Below, one piece after another: positions 26,494 through 35,403 of a stretch of 64,000 bases of DNA (position 1 is its first letter; each line of letters opens with the position of its first letter). The stretch comes from JAEUKA01 sp044228505. GTDB lineage: Bacteria; Myxococcota_A; Polyangia; Palsa-1104; JAEUJZ01. The notes beneath the pieces were generated by a model that saw nothing but the letters and a program-made list of their open reading frames with translations, searched no databases and was not told where the DNA came from. The DNA lies in the NCBI GenBank assembly GCA_044228505.1, contig JBGAUT010000002.1:1-64000 (forward strand), given 5' to 3'. The translations under genes were made by a program, and so were the position numbers.

Positions 26494-28902
26494 TTACTGC
26501 ATCTTGACGGCGGGCTTGCCTTGGTCGGGGCGGCTGTAGTCGCAGACGCCTTCGGGGAAGATCGCTTTGAGCTTTTGGATCTCGGCGAGCGAGGGCTTCC
26601 ACGTTCCATAGGTGCCATCGGTGAGCGCGGTATCGACCGACTTGAGCGCGCACTTGAAGATTCCACCTTCGATCGGGGCCCCGGCGATGATGCGCGAGGT
26701 GCTGTACATCGGGAACTTCTGGGTGCACGTCCCGGCGGGCTGTTGGTCGAGCACGCCGTTCCACACGTCGGCGCCCTTGGCGATGAGCACCCCGGCCTGG
26801 TCAAAGCAGCTATCGGCGGCTCGCTCGGGACGATTGGCAGCCACGGTGCGGGTCGGATTCTGGCGAAGGTTCGCCATCCACTCGTCCATCACCTCCAGCG
26901 CCATTGGCACCTGATCAAAGTCGTTTCCTGATGCGGCGGGCGTTTCCGTAAACCAGATCACCTGATGGTCCGCGCTCCCCATTTTGGCTTTGATGCGGGT
27001 CCGGATCGCGAACGACTGGTGGACGTTGTGCATGTCCAGCCGGTGCTCAAGGTAGGGATGCCAGTCGATGGTGGGAATGTCGGTCTGGCCGGTGAAGACC
27101 AACCCCGAGCCGTACATCGCCCGCGTCGCCTCGAGATCGCCGTGAGTACGCGGGGCCGGGATGCTCGGCGCAAGCGGGTTCCAGCGATTGATGTTGCGGC
27201 TGCCCCAGGGATCGAAGTAGTTCGGGTCAGCTAGTACCTTGCCGACTTCGCTCGCGCCGGTGCCGTTGTAGGGGAAGCCCTCGGGCACCATCTCGCTGAG
27301 CAGCTTCCAGCCGCCCACCTTGAAGTTTACGTCGAGGAACTCAGCGGGGGTGATCAGCCCCTTTTTCAGCGAACCGAGCCCGTACTGCACCCCGACGTTG
27401 TCCCAGGTCGAGCGCGGATAGCCATCGGGCCCCACGCCATACACGTTGCGCACGTCGTCGAAGTGTCCAAAGTAGACCGGACCAAACGCTGCCAGGTTCA
27501 TCCGCGCCGCCGCCTTGGGAATGATGTCATCGGCGTCGTAGTGCGGGTTCATCGCCCCCGCCGTCAGCCCCATCCAGGCCTTGCGACACTCGGTCGAGCC
27601 CTTGGCCATCTTGACGTTGGGCAGCGCCGGTTGCAGCGAGTAGAACGGATTTGGCACCGTCTCCTCGCCGTTTAAGCCGATGAGCAGGCTGCGGTTCTTG
27701 ATGCTGCTCGTCCACTTGGCGTTGCCGCGATCGGTCACGTCCATGTAGTACTCGAGCAGCTCGCAGTCTCCGATGTGAGGAATCTGTCCGACCATGTCCG
27801 GGTACGGCTGCTGCGCCACCGCCGCATCAATCAGCCCCGGATGGTTCTGCGGGTAGACGTACTGCTGAATGCCGCCTCCTGACGCGCCGATGCCCACGGT
27901 GTACAGCGGCACGCCGTAGCGCTTGATGAAGCCTTCCTTAGTCATCAGCGCCGTCTCGCCACCGAGCACCAGGTTGTAGTGCTCGCCGGTCCGATTGCCG
28001 CTCGAGTGGGCGATCGCGTAGCCCTTGCCAATCACGTACGCCAGACCGGCACGGGTATCGGGGCCACCCTGATAGTGGCCAAAGCCGACGCCGCCCTGGA
28101 AGTGATAGACGAGCCGCTTGTTCCACAGGCTCAGGTCCGGCTTTTTCGGGTCTTCCCCAAACGGTGCCAGCATCACGTACTGGTAGATGAAGCGGTTGAT
28201 GGTGCCGCGCTCCCAGCGGACGATGAAGTCGACCTCGCGACCATCCATCAGCTTGGTCTTGGCAATGTCGGTGGGGCGAGAGCCATCGGTGGGCAGCGGC
28301 TTGTAGTCGCGGTGGCTGAACTTGCCGACCGGCATGTAGTAGTAGGTGACGTACGAGTCGATTGAGCAGTTCTTGCTATAGCCAATCGTCTTGCCGCCCG
28401 AGTCTTTCACCGCGTAGTACTTCGGGTCGGTGGTATCGACGAGCGGCTCTTTGCCAAGATCGGTCACCACCGAACACACGAACGGCTCTTGCTGCGGACC
28501 GGAAAACATCGGGCCGATGATGGGATGGTTCTTCATCACCACCGACGCCTCGCGCCCGCGTGAGGAGTGCCGCACCTCCAGGTAGTTTTCGCCGAGCTTG
28601 AGCCCGCCGATGATCCCCTCTAGGCCGGTATCGGTCTGGACCTGCTGGGTCAGGTAGACCCGTGTGCCGTCGAGCCACAGCTCTAGCTCGGCAAGCTCGG
28701 CCTTCGGCGCGGTGATCGCGACCCGGGCATCGCCACCGGAGACATGCTGCGGCAGGCTGGACAGGACGCGAATGGCGATCGCTTTGGACTGCGTGGGCGG
28801 CATCTGGACAGGCGGGGGGCCGTCGAAGCCATCGGTGGGCGAACAGGACACACAGAGCGCGGCGCTGGCGAGCCAGGCGGCAAGCAAGTTCGTTCTTCTC
28901 AT
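26494..28902 (-). CDS. DUF6351-type lipoprotein, alpha/beta-hydrolase-like
   Basis: 802 residues with a lipoprotein signal peptide ('LCVSC'). An N-terminal beta domain ('VLSSLPQHVSGGDARV') precedes a long catalytic-like domain. Characteristic segments are 'FICSVV'-like 'PFVCSVVTDLG', 'RFIYQYVMLAPF', 'YHFQGGVGFGHYQG' and a nucleophile-elbow-like 'GIGASGGGIQQY' near residue 340. I recognise the pattern of DUF6351 proteins, whose substrates are poorly known; an esterase or depolymerase role is possible. The C-terminal part contains several Cys that may form disulfides. It is convergent with gmd (18-bp gap) and monocistronic. Confidence 0.78.
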   Translation of the reverse strand: MRRTNLLAAWLASAALCVSCSPTDGFDGPPPVQMPPTQSKAIAIRVLSSLPQHVSGGDARVAITAPKAELAELELWLDGTRVYLTQQVQTDTGLEGIIGGLKLGENYLEVRHSSRGREASVVMKNHPIIGPMFSGPQQEPFVCSVVTDLGKEPLVDTTDPKYYAVKDSGGKTIGYSKNCSIDSYVTYYYMPVGKFSHRDYKPLPTDGSRPTDIAKTKLMDGREVDFIVRWERGTINRFIYQYVMLAPFGEDPKKPDLSLWNKRLVYHFQGGVGFGHYQGGPDTRAGLAYVIGKGYAIAHSSGNRTGEHYNLVLGGETALMTKEGFIKRYGVPLYTVGIGASGGGIQQYVYPQNHPGLIDAAVAQQPYPDMVGQIPHIGDCELLEYYMDVTDRGNAKWTSSIKNRSLLIGLNGEETVPNPFYSLQPALPNVKMAKGSTECRKAWMGLTAGAMNPHYDADDIIPKAAARMNLAAFGPVYFGHFDDVRNVYGVGPDGYPRSTWDNVGVQYGLGSLKKGLITPAEFLDVNFKVGGWKLLSEMVPEGFPYNGTGASEVGKVLADPNYFDPWGSRNINRWNPLAPSIPAPRTHGDLEATRAMYGSGLVFTGQTDIPTIDWHPYLEHRLDMHNVHQSFAIRTRIKAKMGSADHQVIWFTETPAASGNDFDQVPMALEVMDEWMANLRQNPTRTVAANRPERAADSCFDQAGVLIAKGADVWNGVLDQQPAGTCTQKFPMYSTSRIIAGAPIEGGIFKCALKSVDTALTDGTYGTWKPSLAEIQKLKAIFPEGVCDYSRPDQGKPAVKMQ

Positions 28903-28972
28903 CGGGGGAGTCTCCTAGCAGATCCTCCGATGCTAAACCGACTCCGTTAGGAGTCCATCTGCTTGATGAGTG

Positions 28973-29054
28973 CCGTGGGGCCCCCCTGCCCTGCGAGACT
29001 TTTTCCATCGGTCCGTACGGCCCGCTGAAAAAAGCTCTCCGGTCGGCCCCACGG
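28973..29054. repeat. Long palindromic element, copy 1
   Basis: 82 bp with perfect 10-bp ends CCGTGGGGCC / GGCCCCACGG. Inside, a T-run (CTTTTT) faces an A-run (GAAAAAAG), so a nested hairpin can form on either strand. It lies in the 318-bp gap 28903-29220. Confidence 0.85.
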
Positions 29055-29090
29055 TGAGGCATTCCAGGAGACTCCTCTGCTAGATCACGA

Positions 29091-29171
29091 CCGTGGGGCC
29101 CCCCTGCCCTGCGGTACTTTTTTCCGAGCCGAGGGCGTCTCGAAAAAAAGCACCTTCGGTCGGCCCCACGG
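29091..29171. repeat. Long palindromic element, copy 2
   Basis: 81 bp with the same 10-bp ends and the same internal T-run/A-run arrangement as copy 1, starting exactly 118 bp after it. The outer arms are nearly identical to copy 1; the loop sequence differs. A small inverted repeat of AGGAGNCTCCT type precedes each copy. Possible roles are a bidirectional transcription barrier or a REP/MITE-like element. The rest of the 28903-29220 gap holds only the promoter and start region of the permease. Confidence 0.85.
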
Positions 29172-29220
29172 CTACGGGGTCGGGGGAGTGGTATGTAGTG
29201 GCTACTGAAGGAGCCACTTT

Positions 29221-30588
29221 ATGAGCCGCTCAACCGTTCATCCCGTCGATGAGAGACTTCCACTTGGGCGGCTGTGGGCCCTGGGACTCCAGCATGTGCT
29301 GGTGATGTATGCCGGGGCGGTGGCGGTGCCGCTCATCATCGGTCGGGCGCTTCAGCTTTCACCCGAGCAAGTGGCCCAGCTCATCTCGGCGGACCTGTTT
29401 TGTTCGGGGCTGGTGACGCTGATTCAGTCGCTCGGGCTGACGCTGTGGTTTGGGATTCGGATGCCGGTGATGATGGGGGTCACGTTCGCGGCGGTCGGTC
29501 CGATGGTCGCGATGGCGACGGCCCATCCCGGTCCCACCGGAGCGCAGGCCATCTTCGGCACCATCATCGGCGCAGGCCTTTTGTCGATGCTGATCGCTCC
29601 CATCGTCGGGCGACTGCTGCGGTTTTTTCCGCCGGTGGTGACTGGAACGCTGATCGTCGTCGTCGGTAGCAGCCTGATGCGGGTGGCGATTGGCTGGGCG
29701 ATGGGCGGGCCGCCGGGCTCGGATCGGCCGGACTATGCCGCGCTCGACAACCTGGCGCTGGCTGGCTGTGTGCTGGCCGCGATCCTGGTGATTGCCAAGT
29801 ACGGCCGAGGCTTCTTCGCCAACATCTCGGTACTGCTCGGCATCATCGCGGGCTCTGCGGCGGCGGCGGCGATGGGCAAGATGAGCTTTGCGACCGTGGC
29901 CAAGGCCCATTGGCTCGACGTGGTGCGACCGTTTGCGTTTGGAAGACCGACCTTTGCGCTGGTGCCGATCCTGACCATGACGCTGGTGATGGTGGTCGTC
30001 ATGATCGAATCGACCGGGATGTTTCTGGCGCTCGCGGACATTGTCGGCAAGCCGCTCAGTCGCGACGAGCTGACCGCCGGGCTACGCACAGACGGACTCG
30101 GCACCTTCCTCGGCGGAATCTTCAACACCTTCCCCTATACCAGCTTTTCCCAGAACGTCGGCCTGGTCAGCGTCACCGGCGTCCGCAGTCGCTACGTGTG
30201 CGTCGCCGCCGGGCTGCTCATGATCGTGCTCGGGCTGCTTCCCAAGATGGCCGCGCTCGTCGAATCCGTACCGCAGTTCGTGCTGGGAGGCGCGGGCCTG
30301 GTGATGTTTGGCACCGTCGCTGCCACCGGCATCCGCATCCTCGCCAAGGTCGACTTCACCCACAACCGCCACAACCTCTACATCGTCGCAGTCTCGATCG
30401 GCATCGGCATGATTCCGCTCGCCGCCCCGCGCTGGACCCAGCACATGCCGACCCCGCTCCATCCGCTGCTGGAGTCAGGAATCCTGCTCGCCGCCGTGAG
30501 CGCCATCGCGCTGAACCTGTTTTTCAACGGAGGCCGCCTAGACCAAGCCGCCACCCTCGAAGCCGCCAAAGCAGCAGACGGCCATTAG
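29221..30588 (+). CDS. NCS2 uracil/xanthine permease
   Basis: 455 residues, polytopic, with about 12-14 hydrophobic segments. Family signatures of the nucleobase-cation symporter-2 group are present: 'LQHVLVMYAGAVAVPL' near the N-terminus, 'PVMMGVTFAAVGPM', and the motif 'NTFPYTSFSQNVGLVS' followed by 'TGVRSRYV' in the substrate-site region. These transporters import uracil, xanthine or uric acid with H+ or Na+. The sequence is closer to the xanthine/urate branch by eye, but the substrate cannot be fixed. It stands alone, preceded by tandem palindromes. Confidence 0.92.
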   Translation: MSRSTVHPVDERLPLGRLWALGLQHVLVMYAGAVAVPLIIGRALQLSPEQVAQLISADLFCSGLVTLIQSLGLTLWFGIRMPVMMGVTFAAVGPMVAMATAHPGPTGAQAIFGTIIGAGLLSMLIAPIVGRLLRFFPPVVTGTLIVVVGSSLMRVAIGWAMGGPPGSDRPDYAALDNLALAGCVLAAILVIAKYGRGFFANISVLLGIIAGSAAAAAMGKMSFATVAKAHWLDVVRPFAFGRPTFALVPILTMTLVMVVVMIESTGMFLALADIVGKPLSRDELTAGLRTDGLGTFLGGIFNTFPYTSFSQNVGLVSVTGVRSRYVCVAAGLLMIVLGLLPKMAALVESVPQFVLGGAGLVMFGTVAATGIRILAKVDFTHNRHNLYIVAVSIGIGMIPLAAPRWTQHMPTPLHPLLESGILLAAVSAIALNLFFNGGRLDQAATLEAAKAADGH

Positions 30589-30607
30589 GCGAGAGGGCTT
30601 TTGGTAA

Positions 30608-32008
30608 TTAGGGGACGATCGAGAAAAACTCTCCGTTAGAAGGGGCCGAAGGAGCGTCATCGTCGTCCTTGGCGAGGGCATCGAATCTTTTGAAATCTTC
30701 CTCAATGCCAGACAGTACAGTGTTTTCAACCATACTGCCCCATTTGGCAACGAGAGTATCTTGCCAATTGGCCATGCTCTCGATAACGCCTTTGGGCACT
30801 ACATAGAGATTTTCTAGCGTAAATCGCGACGATAGAACCACATCACGGGCGGATTCCTTTAATGGCTTAATGTGAAGTTCACTAAGATTTTGCAGAACTT
30901 CTTTCCAATCTGGTGTGCCGATAATCGGCTGGCCAATGTAGGCGAGCAGATCAAGGTCATGACTTAGCAAAATAAAATACGCACCGACCAGTGGCCAGGT
31001 CTTGAAGAGTCTTTCTCTGTGTCTTACGCTGAAAAGCTTGGTTGGCTCAGCGAGAATTCCGTTGGCGCAACTGACATGGCGCAAGTCCAGTGCCAGGTTG
31101 GTTACGTCCAAGATGAAAATAGCCAAGGTATTGGCGAAGCTCGACGCCAAGCCTGTGACAGTACCAACCCCTGGGGGCATAGCGAAGGTTGCGCCCTGAA
31201 TCGCTGCATTCAAGGCGTTGAAGGCCAGTTTCTCTCCCTCTCTGCCGGCGAGATCCCGTAACGATTGGGACAAAGCATCCACTGCCCGTAGCGCATCTCG
31301 AGTCTGCGCAATGTAGAGCTTATGCTCCTGTGCGTCGCGGGCGGCGATGATGCTCTGGATGATTGTCTTTACGTTGAGAGCAACACTAACGATAGCAAAA
31401 CCAACGCTCACGTATGGCGTAACCGCCTTGGCGAACGACTTAACATATTCCGCCCCAAGAGCAGATAGAATTTCCTGTACTTTATTCGCAGGAACGACAC
31501 TCTCAATGATTTTGCTTAAAAATTCAGTCGCTTGCTGTTGGATCGCGCTTGGTGGTTGCGGCACCGGAGGTCGTAGCGCTGCGTCTAGTTTTGTGTATTG
31601 ATAGATGAGTGTCGCAGGGTCTTTGATTGCATTGATGGCTTGAGATGACCTCAATACAATTCTCTTGTGCAAGAAATATTCTGACCAGAGTTCATCACGT
31701 CGCTTTGCTAGTAATTCACGGAACTCTGCGGCGGCGGGATGCTCTACGCAATATGCATAGGTGTTTACTTCCCACTCAAGTGTGATAATGCCGCCTTTTG
31801 AGTTGCGCGAGTATTTTTTTGCTTCTTCTTTACCGCCTAGATATTTAATATATGCTCGTAGAGCCGTTTTTATAGCAAATGCGGTTTTTGAATTTGGATT
31901 TTTGTGATATTCAATCAGAGCATTGTCGACAGCTTTTAATTCAGAGCCTCTCCAGTTCAGCCGCTCGTGGGTTAGCTCGTACCATTTTTCATAGGTCATT
32001 ATTGCCAT
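30608..32008 (-). CDS. Hypothetical protein, AT-richer than its neighbours
   Basis: 466 residues; I recognise no family. A good ribosome site (GGAAGG) precedes the ATG. The N-terminal half is charged and helical ('YEKWYELTHERLNWRG'). Two hydrophobic stretches follow, at about 200-230 and about 275-305 ('VSVGFAIVSVALNVKTI' and 'SSFANTLAIFILDVTN'). The tail is acidic. Codons are clearly richer in A and T (many AAA, ATT, TAT) than in flanking genes, which suggests horizontal acquisition. It lies between a permease and a minisatellite. A membrane-acting toxin or effector is one possibility, but nothing proves it. Confidence 0.72.
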   Translation of the reverse strand: MAIMTYEKWYELTHERLNWRGSELKAVDNALIEYHKNPNSKTAFAIKTALRAYIKYLGGKEEAKKYSRNSKGGIITLEWEVNTYAYCVEHPAAAEFRELLAKRRDELWSEYFLHKRIVLRSSQAINAIKDPATLIYQYTKLDAALRPPVPQPPSAIQQQATEFLSKIIESVVPANKVQEILSALGAEYVKSFAKAVTPYVSVGFAIVSVALNVKTIIQSIIAARDAQEHKLYIAQTRDALRAVDALSQSLRDLAGREGEKLAFNALNAAIQGATFAMPPGVGTVTGLASSFANTLAIFILDVTNLALDLRHVSCANGILAEPTKLFSVRHRERLFKTWPLVGAYFILLSHDLDLLAYIGQPIIGTPDWKEVLQNLSELHIKPLKESARDVVLSSRFTLENLYVVPKGVIESMANWQDTLVAKWGSMVENTVLSGIEEDFKRFDALAKDDDDAPSAPSNGEFFSIVP

Positions 32009-32159
32009 GGAGACATCCTTCCAATCTAAAAAGGGGAAGATAGGGACTCATTCCCCACAATGCCCGAGTCCTAGCTATTTTGGACTGACTCATAATACCG
32101 TGTAAGAACAAATTTCGCTTGTTCAGTCGTGGCACCGCGTGCTCCGCGTCAGACCGCTT

Positions 32160-32578
32160 GTCCGCACCCGCTGCTGCCGCGTCCGCACCCGCTGCTGCCG
32201 CGTCCGCACCCGCTGTTCCGATGTAGCACGTATCGTTGTGCCGGGTGACGAGTGCTCGGGACGCGGTAACGAGTGCTCGGGACGCGGTAACGAGTGCTCG
32301 GGACGTGGTGACGAGTGCTCGGGGCGCGGTGCGGAGCGCTGGGGACACGGTCACAGGACCATCCGCACGCGGGACGCAGCAGTCCGCACGAAGTGGCAGC
32401 GGGTGCGTGCGCGGTGGCAGCGGGTGCGTGCGCGGTAGCAGCGGGTGCGTACGAAGTAGCAGCGGGTGCGTACGAAGTAGCAGCGGGTGCGTACGAAGTA
32501 GCAGCGGGTGCGTGCGGAGTCGCGGCGGGTGCGGATGGAGTCGCAGCAGGTGCGTTCGCAGCGATGGCCGGAGCGGGC
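32160..32578. repeat. Minisatellite: three sub-arrays of 21-bp units
   Basis: The 696-bp gap 32009-32704 is dominated by tandem 21-bp units in three sequence families: about 3 units from 32160 to 32220, 5 units from about 32244 to 32355 (anchor 'gagtgctc' at 32250, 32271, 32292, 32313), and 8-9 units from about 32391 to 32578 (anchor 'cagcgggtgcg' at 32397, 32418, 32439, 32460, 32481, 32502). Because 21 is divisible by 3, frames stay open on both strands. None has a convincing start, so I do not call a gene here. 32009-32159 and 32579-32704 show nothing else apart from upstream sequence of the next gene. Confidence 0.85.
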
Positions 32579-32704
32579 ACCGAAAAAAAAGTCTGAAAAT
32601 CGGGTGGCGGGGGGTGGATCTGCGTTTCACGCTTTCAGGCACTCACATGTCGCATGAGGCGGTGTGGTGGGCTTGGCGATCCACTTTTGAAGGAGATTCG
32701 AATC

Positions 32705-33313
32705 ATGTCCGCTCGTTATTTCCCCCGTAGTGATGCAGGTCTTTTGGTGTGGCTTGGGAATTTTCAGACGGCACTGCCGACGCAGGCCAAGGCGCATGGG
32801 CTCGCGCCGAGTGAGACCAAAGACGCGCTTGATGGGGCCAAGGCGCTGTGTGCGTCGATTGCCACCGATGAGCAGAAGTACGCGGACTGGCAAGCCGCTG
32901 TTGCCCGTACCTCTGTCATTCGAGAAAAGACGCTCACCGAGATCCAGCGCGTGATCGACCGCATGAAGACCAGCCCGAGCTACACCGAGGAGTCGGCCAA
33001 GGCGCTCCAGGCGGTGCCGGTGAAGGCGACGGCGCAGGATCTGGCGGCGCACAAGCCGGTGATTCGCGGCAGCAGCCAAGGCGGCAAGGTCCGCATCCAC
33101 TGGATGCGCGGCGCACTCGACGGCATCAACGTCTACAGCCGCAAGCAGGGGGAGACAGCGTGGGTGCTGCTCGGCCACGACAGCCGCCCGCCGTACGATG
33201 ACCCCCGCCCGATCAACGCTGTCGAGGTCCGCGAATACCGAGCCATCGGCGTCTCGCACGACCAGGAAGTTGGTCAGCCCAGCGACACCATCGCCGTCGC
33301 CGTCAGCCTCTAA
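32705..33313 (+). CDS. Hypothetical protein with C-terminal fibronectin III-like segment
   Basis: 202 residues from ATG 32705, preceded by AAGGAG. The N-terminus 'MSARYFPRSDAGLLVWLGNF' and the helical first half resemble a small family of uncharacterised proteins seen in several environmental phyla. The second half is beta-rich and resembles a fibronectin type III fold ('GGKVRIHWMRGALDGINVYSR', given here in part). There is no signal peptide, so it is probably cytoplasmic. It is monocistronic, next to the minisatellite. The function is unknown. Confidence 0.82.
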   Translation: MSARYFPRSDAGLLVWLGNFQTALPTQAKAHGLAPSETKDALDGAKALCASIATDEQKYADWQAAVARTSVIREKTLTEIQRVIDRMKTSPSYTEESAKALQAVPVKATAQDLAAHKPVIRGSSQGGKVRIHWMRGALDGINVYSRKQGETAWVLLGHDSRPPYDDPRPINAVEVREYRAIGVSHDQEVGQPSDTIAVAVSL

Positions 33314-33358
33314 TCCGACCCCCGTGCCGGGGGGCGCGGGGCGTGGTAGAAGGATCCC

Positions 33359-34087
33359 ATGAGCCAAGACAAATACGCCGCTGTTCGGTCGCATGGACCG
33401 CTTCGCGAGGTGGGACCGGGGCTTTGGCAGGTGGTGGGGACGATTCGGATGGGGGTGGGGATGACCATTACCCGCAACATGACGGTGGTGCGCGAGGGTT
33501 CGGCTCTGACCATCTGCAACTCGGTGCGGCTCGATGAGAAGGCCGAGGCCGAGCTGCGGAAGCTGGGCGAGGTGCGTCAGGTCATCAAGCTCGGCCAGTT
33601 CCATGGGATGGATGATCCCTATTACGTCGGGCGGTTCGGGGCGAAGCTGTGGGCGCTGCCCGGTAGCAAGCACGACCGAGGGCTGACCACCGATGTGGAG
33701 CTGTCCGAGGGCGGACCGCTGCCGCTGCAAGAGCGGGCCCCGCAACTGTTCGTGTTTCGCAACGCCAAGTCACCCGAGGCGGCGCTGTTTCTGGGCGAGC
33801 CGGGGGTGCTCTTGACGTGCGACTCGGTGCAGAACTGGTCGCCGGCCATGACGGGGTGTTCGTGGCTGGCCCGCACGATGATGCCGCGAATGGGCTTTGT
33901 GCCGGGGCCGCTGATTGGACCGTTCTGGCGCAAGTACATGACCGTGCCGGGCAAGTCGCTGCGGGACGACTTCGAGCGACTCATCGAGCTACCGATTCAG
34001 CAAGTGTTGGTGGCCCACGGCGAGCCGATTCGCGAAAACGGCCGGGATGCGATCCGCACCGCCATGCACGCCTGCTTCGGCCCCTAA
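33359..34087 (+). CDS. Metallo-beta-lactamase-fold-like hypothetical protein
   Basis: 242 residues; AAGGA lies close before the ATG. The strand order and landmarks suggest a degenerate metallo-beta-lactamase fold: 'ITRNMTVVREGSALTICNSV', then 'LGQFHGMDDPYYV' where an HxHxDH motif would be expected, 'VLLTCDSVQNW', and a terminal 'VLVAHGEPI'. Most metal ligands of active family members are absent or altered, so hydrolase activity is uncertain. It lies 68 bp upstream of proB on the same strand and may share its transcript, but no proline link is apparent. Confidence 0.68.
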   Translation: MSQDKYAAVRSHGPLREVGPGLWQVVGTIRMGVGMTITRNMTVVREGSALTICNSVRLDEKAEAELRKLGEVRQVIKLGQFHGMDDPYYVGRFGAKLWALPGSKHDRGLTTDVELSEGGPLPLQERAPQLFVFRNAKSPEAALFLGEPGVLLTCDSVQNWSPAMTGCSWLARTMMPRMGFVPGPLIGPFWRKYMTVPGKSLRDDFERLIELPIQQVLVAHGEPIRENGRDAIRTAMHACFGP

Positions 34088-34155
34088 CACGTCGCGATCG
34101 GATCGAGCTGTTCCTTGAATCGGCGGCAAAAGCCGAGCAAAATGGGCAGCTTCTG

Positions 34156-35403
34156 ATGTCTCGACGAGTAGCCGACCCGAAGGGCGCTTCCGGCAGCGCT
34201 TCACCGAAACCACTCCCACCTGCCACAACTGAAGGCGTGAGCCGCCGTGAGCAGCTTCGCTCGGCGCGGCGGGTTGTCGTCAAGATTGGCACCGGCGTGC
34301 TGACCGAGAGCGGCGGCAAGTTTGACCGCACCCGCTTCGAGAGCCTGTGTGACGAGCTATCGCGTGCCGCAAAGGAGCGTGAGGTGGTGGTGGTATCCTC
34401 GGGGGCGGTGGCGCTGGGCGTCGAGCGGCTGGGACTTGCGGCGCGGCCCAAAGACATTCGCGGCAAGCAGGCGGCAGCGGCGGTCGGGCAGTCGCGGCTG
34501 ATGCGGCTCTACGACGACGCGCTGGGACCACGTGGGGTGACGGTGGCGCAGGTGCTGCTGACGCATGCCGACATTCAGTCGCGGACGCGCTATCTGAATG
34601 CCCGGCGGGCGATTGCGGCGCTGCTCGCACACCGGGCGCTGCCGATTATCAACGAAAACGACACGGTCAGCGTGGAAGAGCTAAAGTTTGGCGACAACGA
34701 CACGCTGGCGGGCATGGCGGTCGACCTCGTCGAGGCGGAGCTTTTGGTGATCCTGACCGATATCGACGGGCTGTATACGGCAGACCCGCGCAAAGACAAG
34801 ACAGCGACGCGGATTCCCGAGGTGTGGGGGATCGACCCGGCGACGCTCGCGCTGGCGGGGGACTCGACCTCGGGGGTGGGGACGGGCGGGATGGCGACCA
34901 AGCTGCGGGCGGCCAGTCGTGCCGGTGAATCCGGGGTGCCAACGCTGATCGTACCGGGCAAGCAGGTCGGCTGTCTGGATGTAGCGCTGCGGGGAGAGCC
35001 GATCGGGACGTTTGTTCATGCTCCACCGCAGCCGGGGACGGGCAGTCGCAAGCGCTGGCTGCTTCGCGATCTGCGTCCGACCGGGCAGCTTGTCGTCGAC
35101 GATGGCGCGGCGCGGGCGCTGTGTGAGCGGGGCAAGAGCCTGCTTCCGAGCGGCATTCGCGAGGTGCGCGGTACCTTCGAGGCCGGGGAGCCGGTCGAGA
35201 TCTGTGCGCTCGACGGTCGGGCCCTGGCTCGCGGTTTTTCCAGCTACGGTGCCGAGGAAGTGCGGCGCATCATCGGTGTGCGCACCGCTGCCATCCCGGA
35301 GATCCTGGGCTACAAGCTCGCCGACGAAGCGGTCCATCGCGATGATCTGGTGCTGCTCGCGACGGCGGCAAACCCCAAGCCCGGCCAAGGAGCCCGCCCA
35401 TGA
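34156..35403 (+). CDS. proB: Glutamate 5-kinase with PUA domain
   Basis: About 415 residues from ATG 34156; a GTG at 34237 is an alternative that removes a non-conserved leader. It phosphorylates L-glutamate to gamma-glutamyl phosphate, the first and usually proline-inhibited step of proline synthesis. Signatures of the amino-acid kinase fold are 'VVVKIGTGVL', 'VVVVSSGAVALG', 'NENDTVSVEELKFGDNDTLAG' (in part), 'LLVILTDIDGLYTADPR' and 'GTGGMATKLRAA'. A C-terminal PUA domain ('GQLVVDDGAARAL') is present, as in most bacterial ProB. It overlaps proA by 4 bp (ATGA). Confidence 0.96.
   Translation: MSRRVADPKGASGSASPKPLPPATTEGVSRREQLRSARRVVVKIGTGVLTESGGKFDRTRFESLCDELSRAAKEREVVVVSSGAVALGVERLGLAARPKDIRGKQAAAAVGQSRLMRLYDDALGPRGVTVAQVLLTHADIQSRTRYLNARRAIAALLAHRALPIINENDTVSVEELKFGDNDTLAGMAVDLVEAELLVILTDIDGLYTADPRKDKTATRIPEVWGIDPATLALAGDSTSGVGTGGMATKLRAASRAGESGVPTLIVPGKQVGCLDVALRGEPIGTFVHAPPQPGTGSRKRWLLRDLRPTGQLVVDDGAARALCERGKSLLPSGIREVRGTFEAGEPVEICALDGRALARGFSSYGAEEVRRIIGVRTAAIPEILGYKLADEAVHRDDLVLLATAANPKPGQGARP

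Noticed and set aside
28903..29220. Purine-type riboswitch upstream of the NCS2 permease
   Set aside because: The conserved purine-riboswitch core was not seen; the tandem palindromes explain the structure.
32149..32730. Open frames on both strands over the 21-bp minisatellite (heptad-like Ala/Ser/Arg peptides)
   Set aside because: No ribosome site or conserved flanking domain; openness follows from the 21-bp period.
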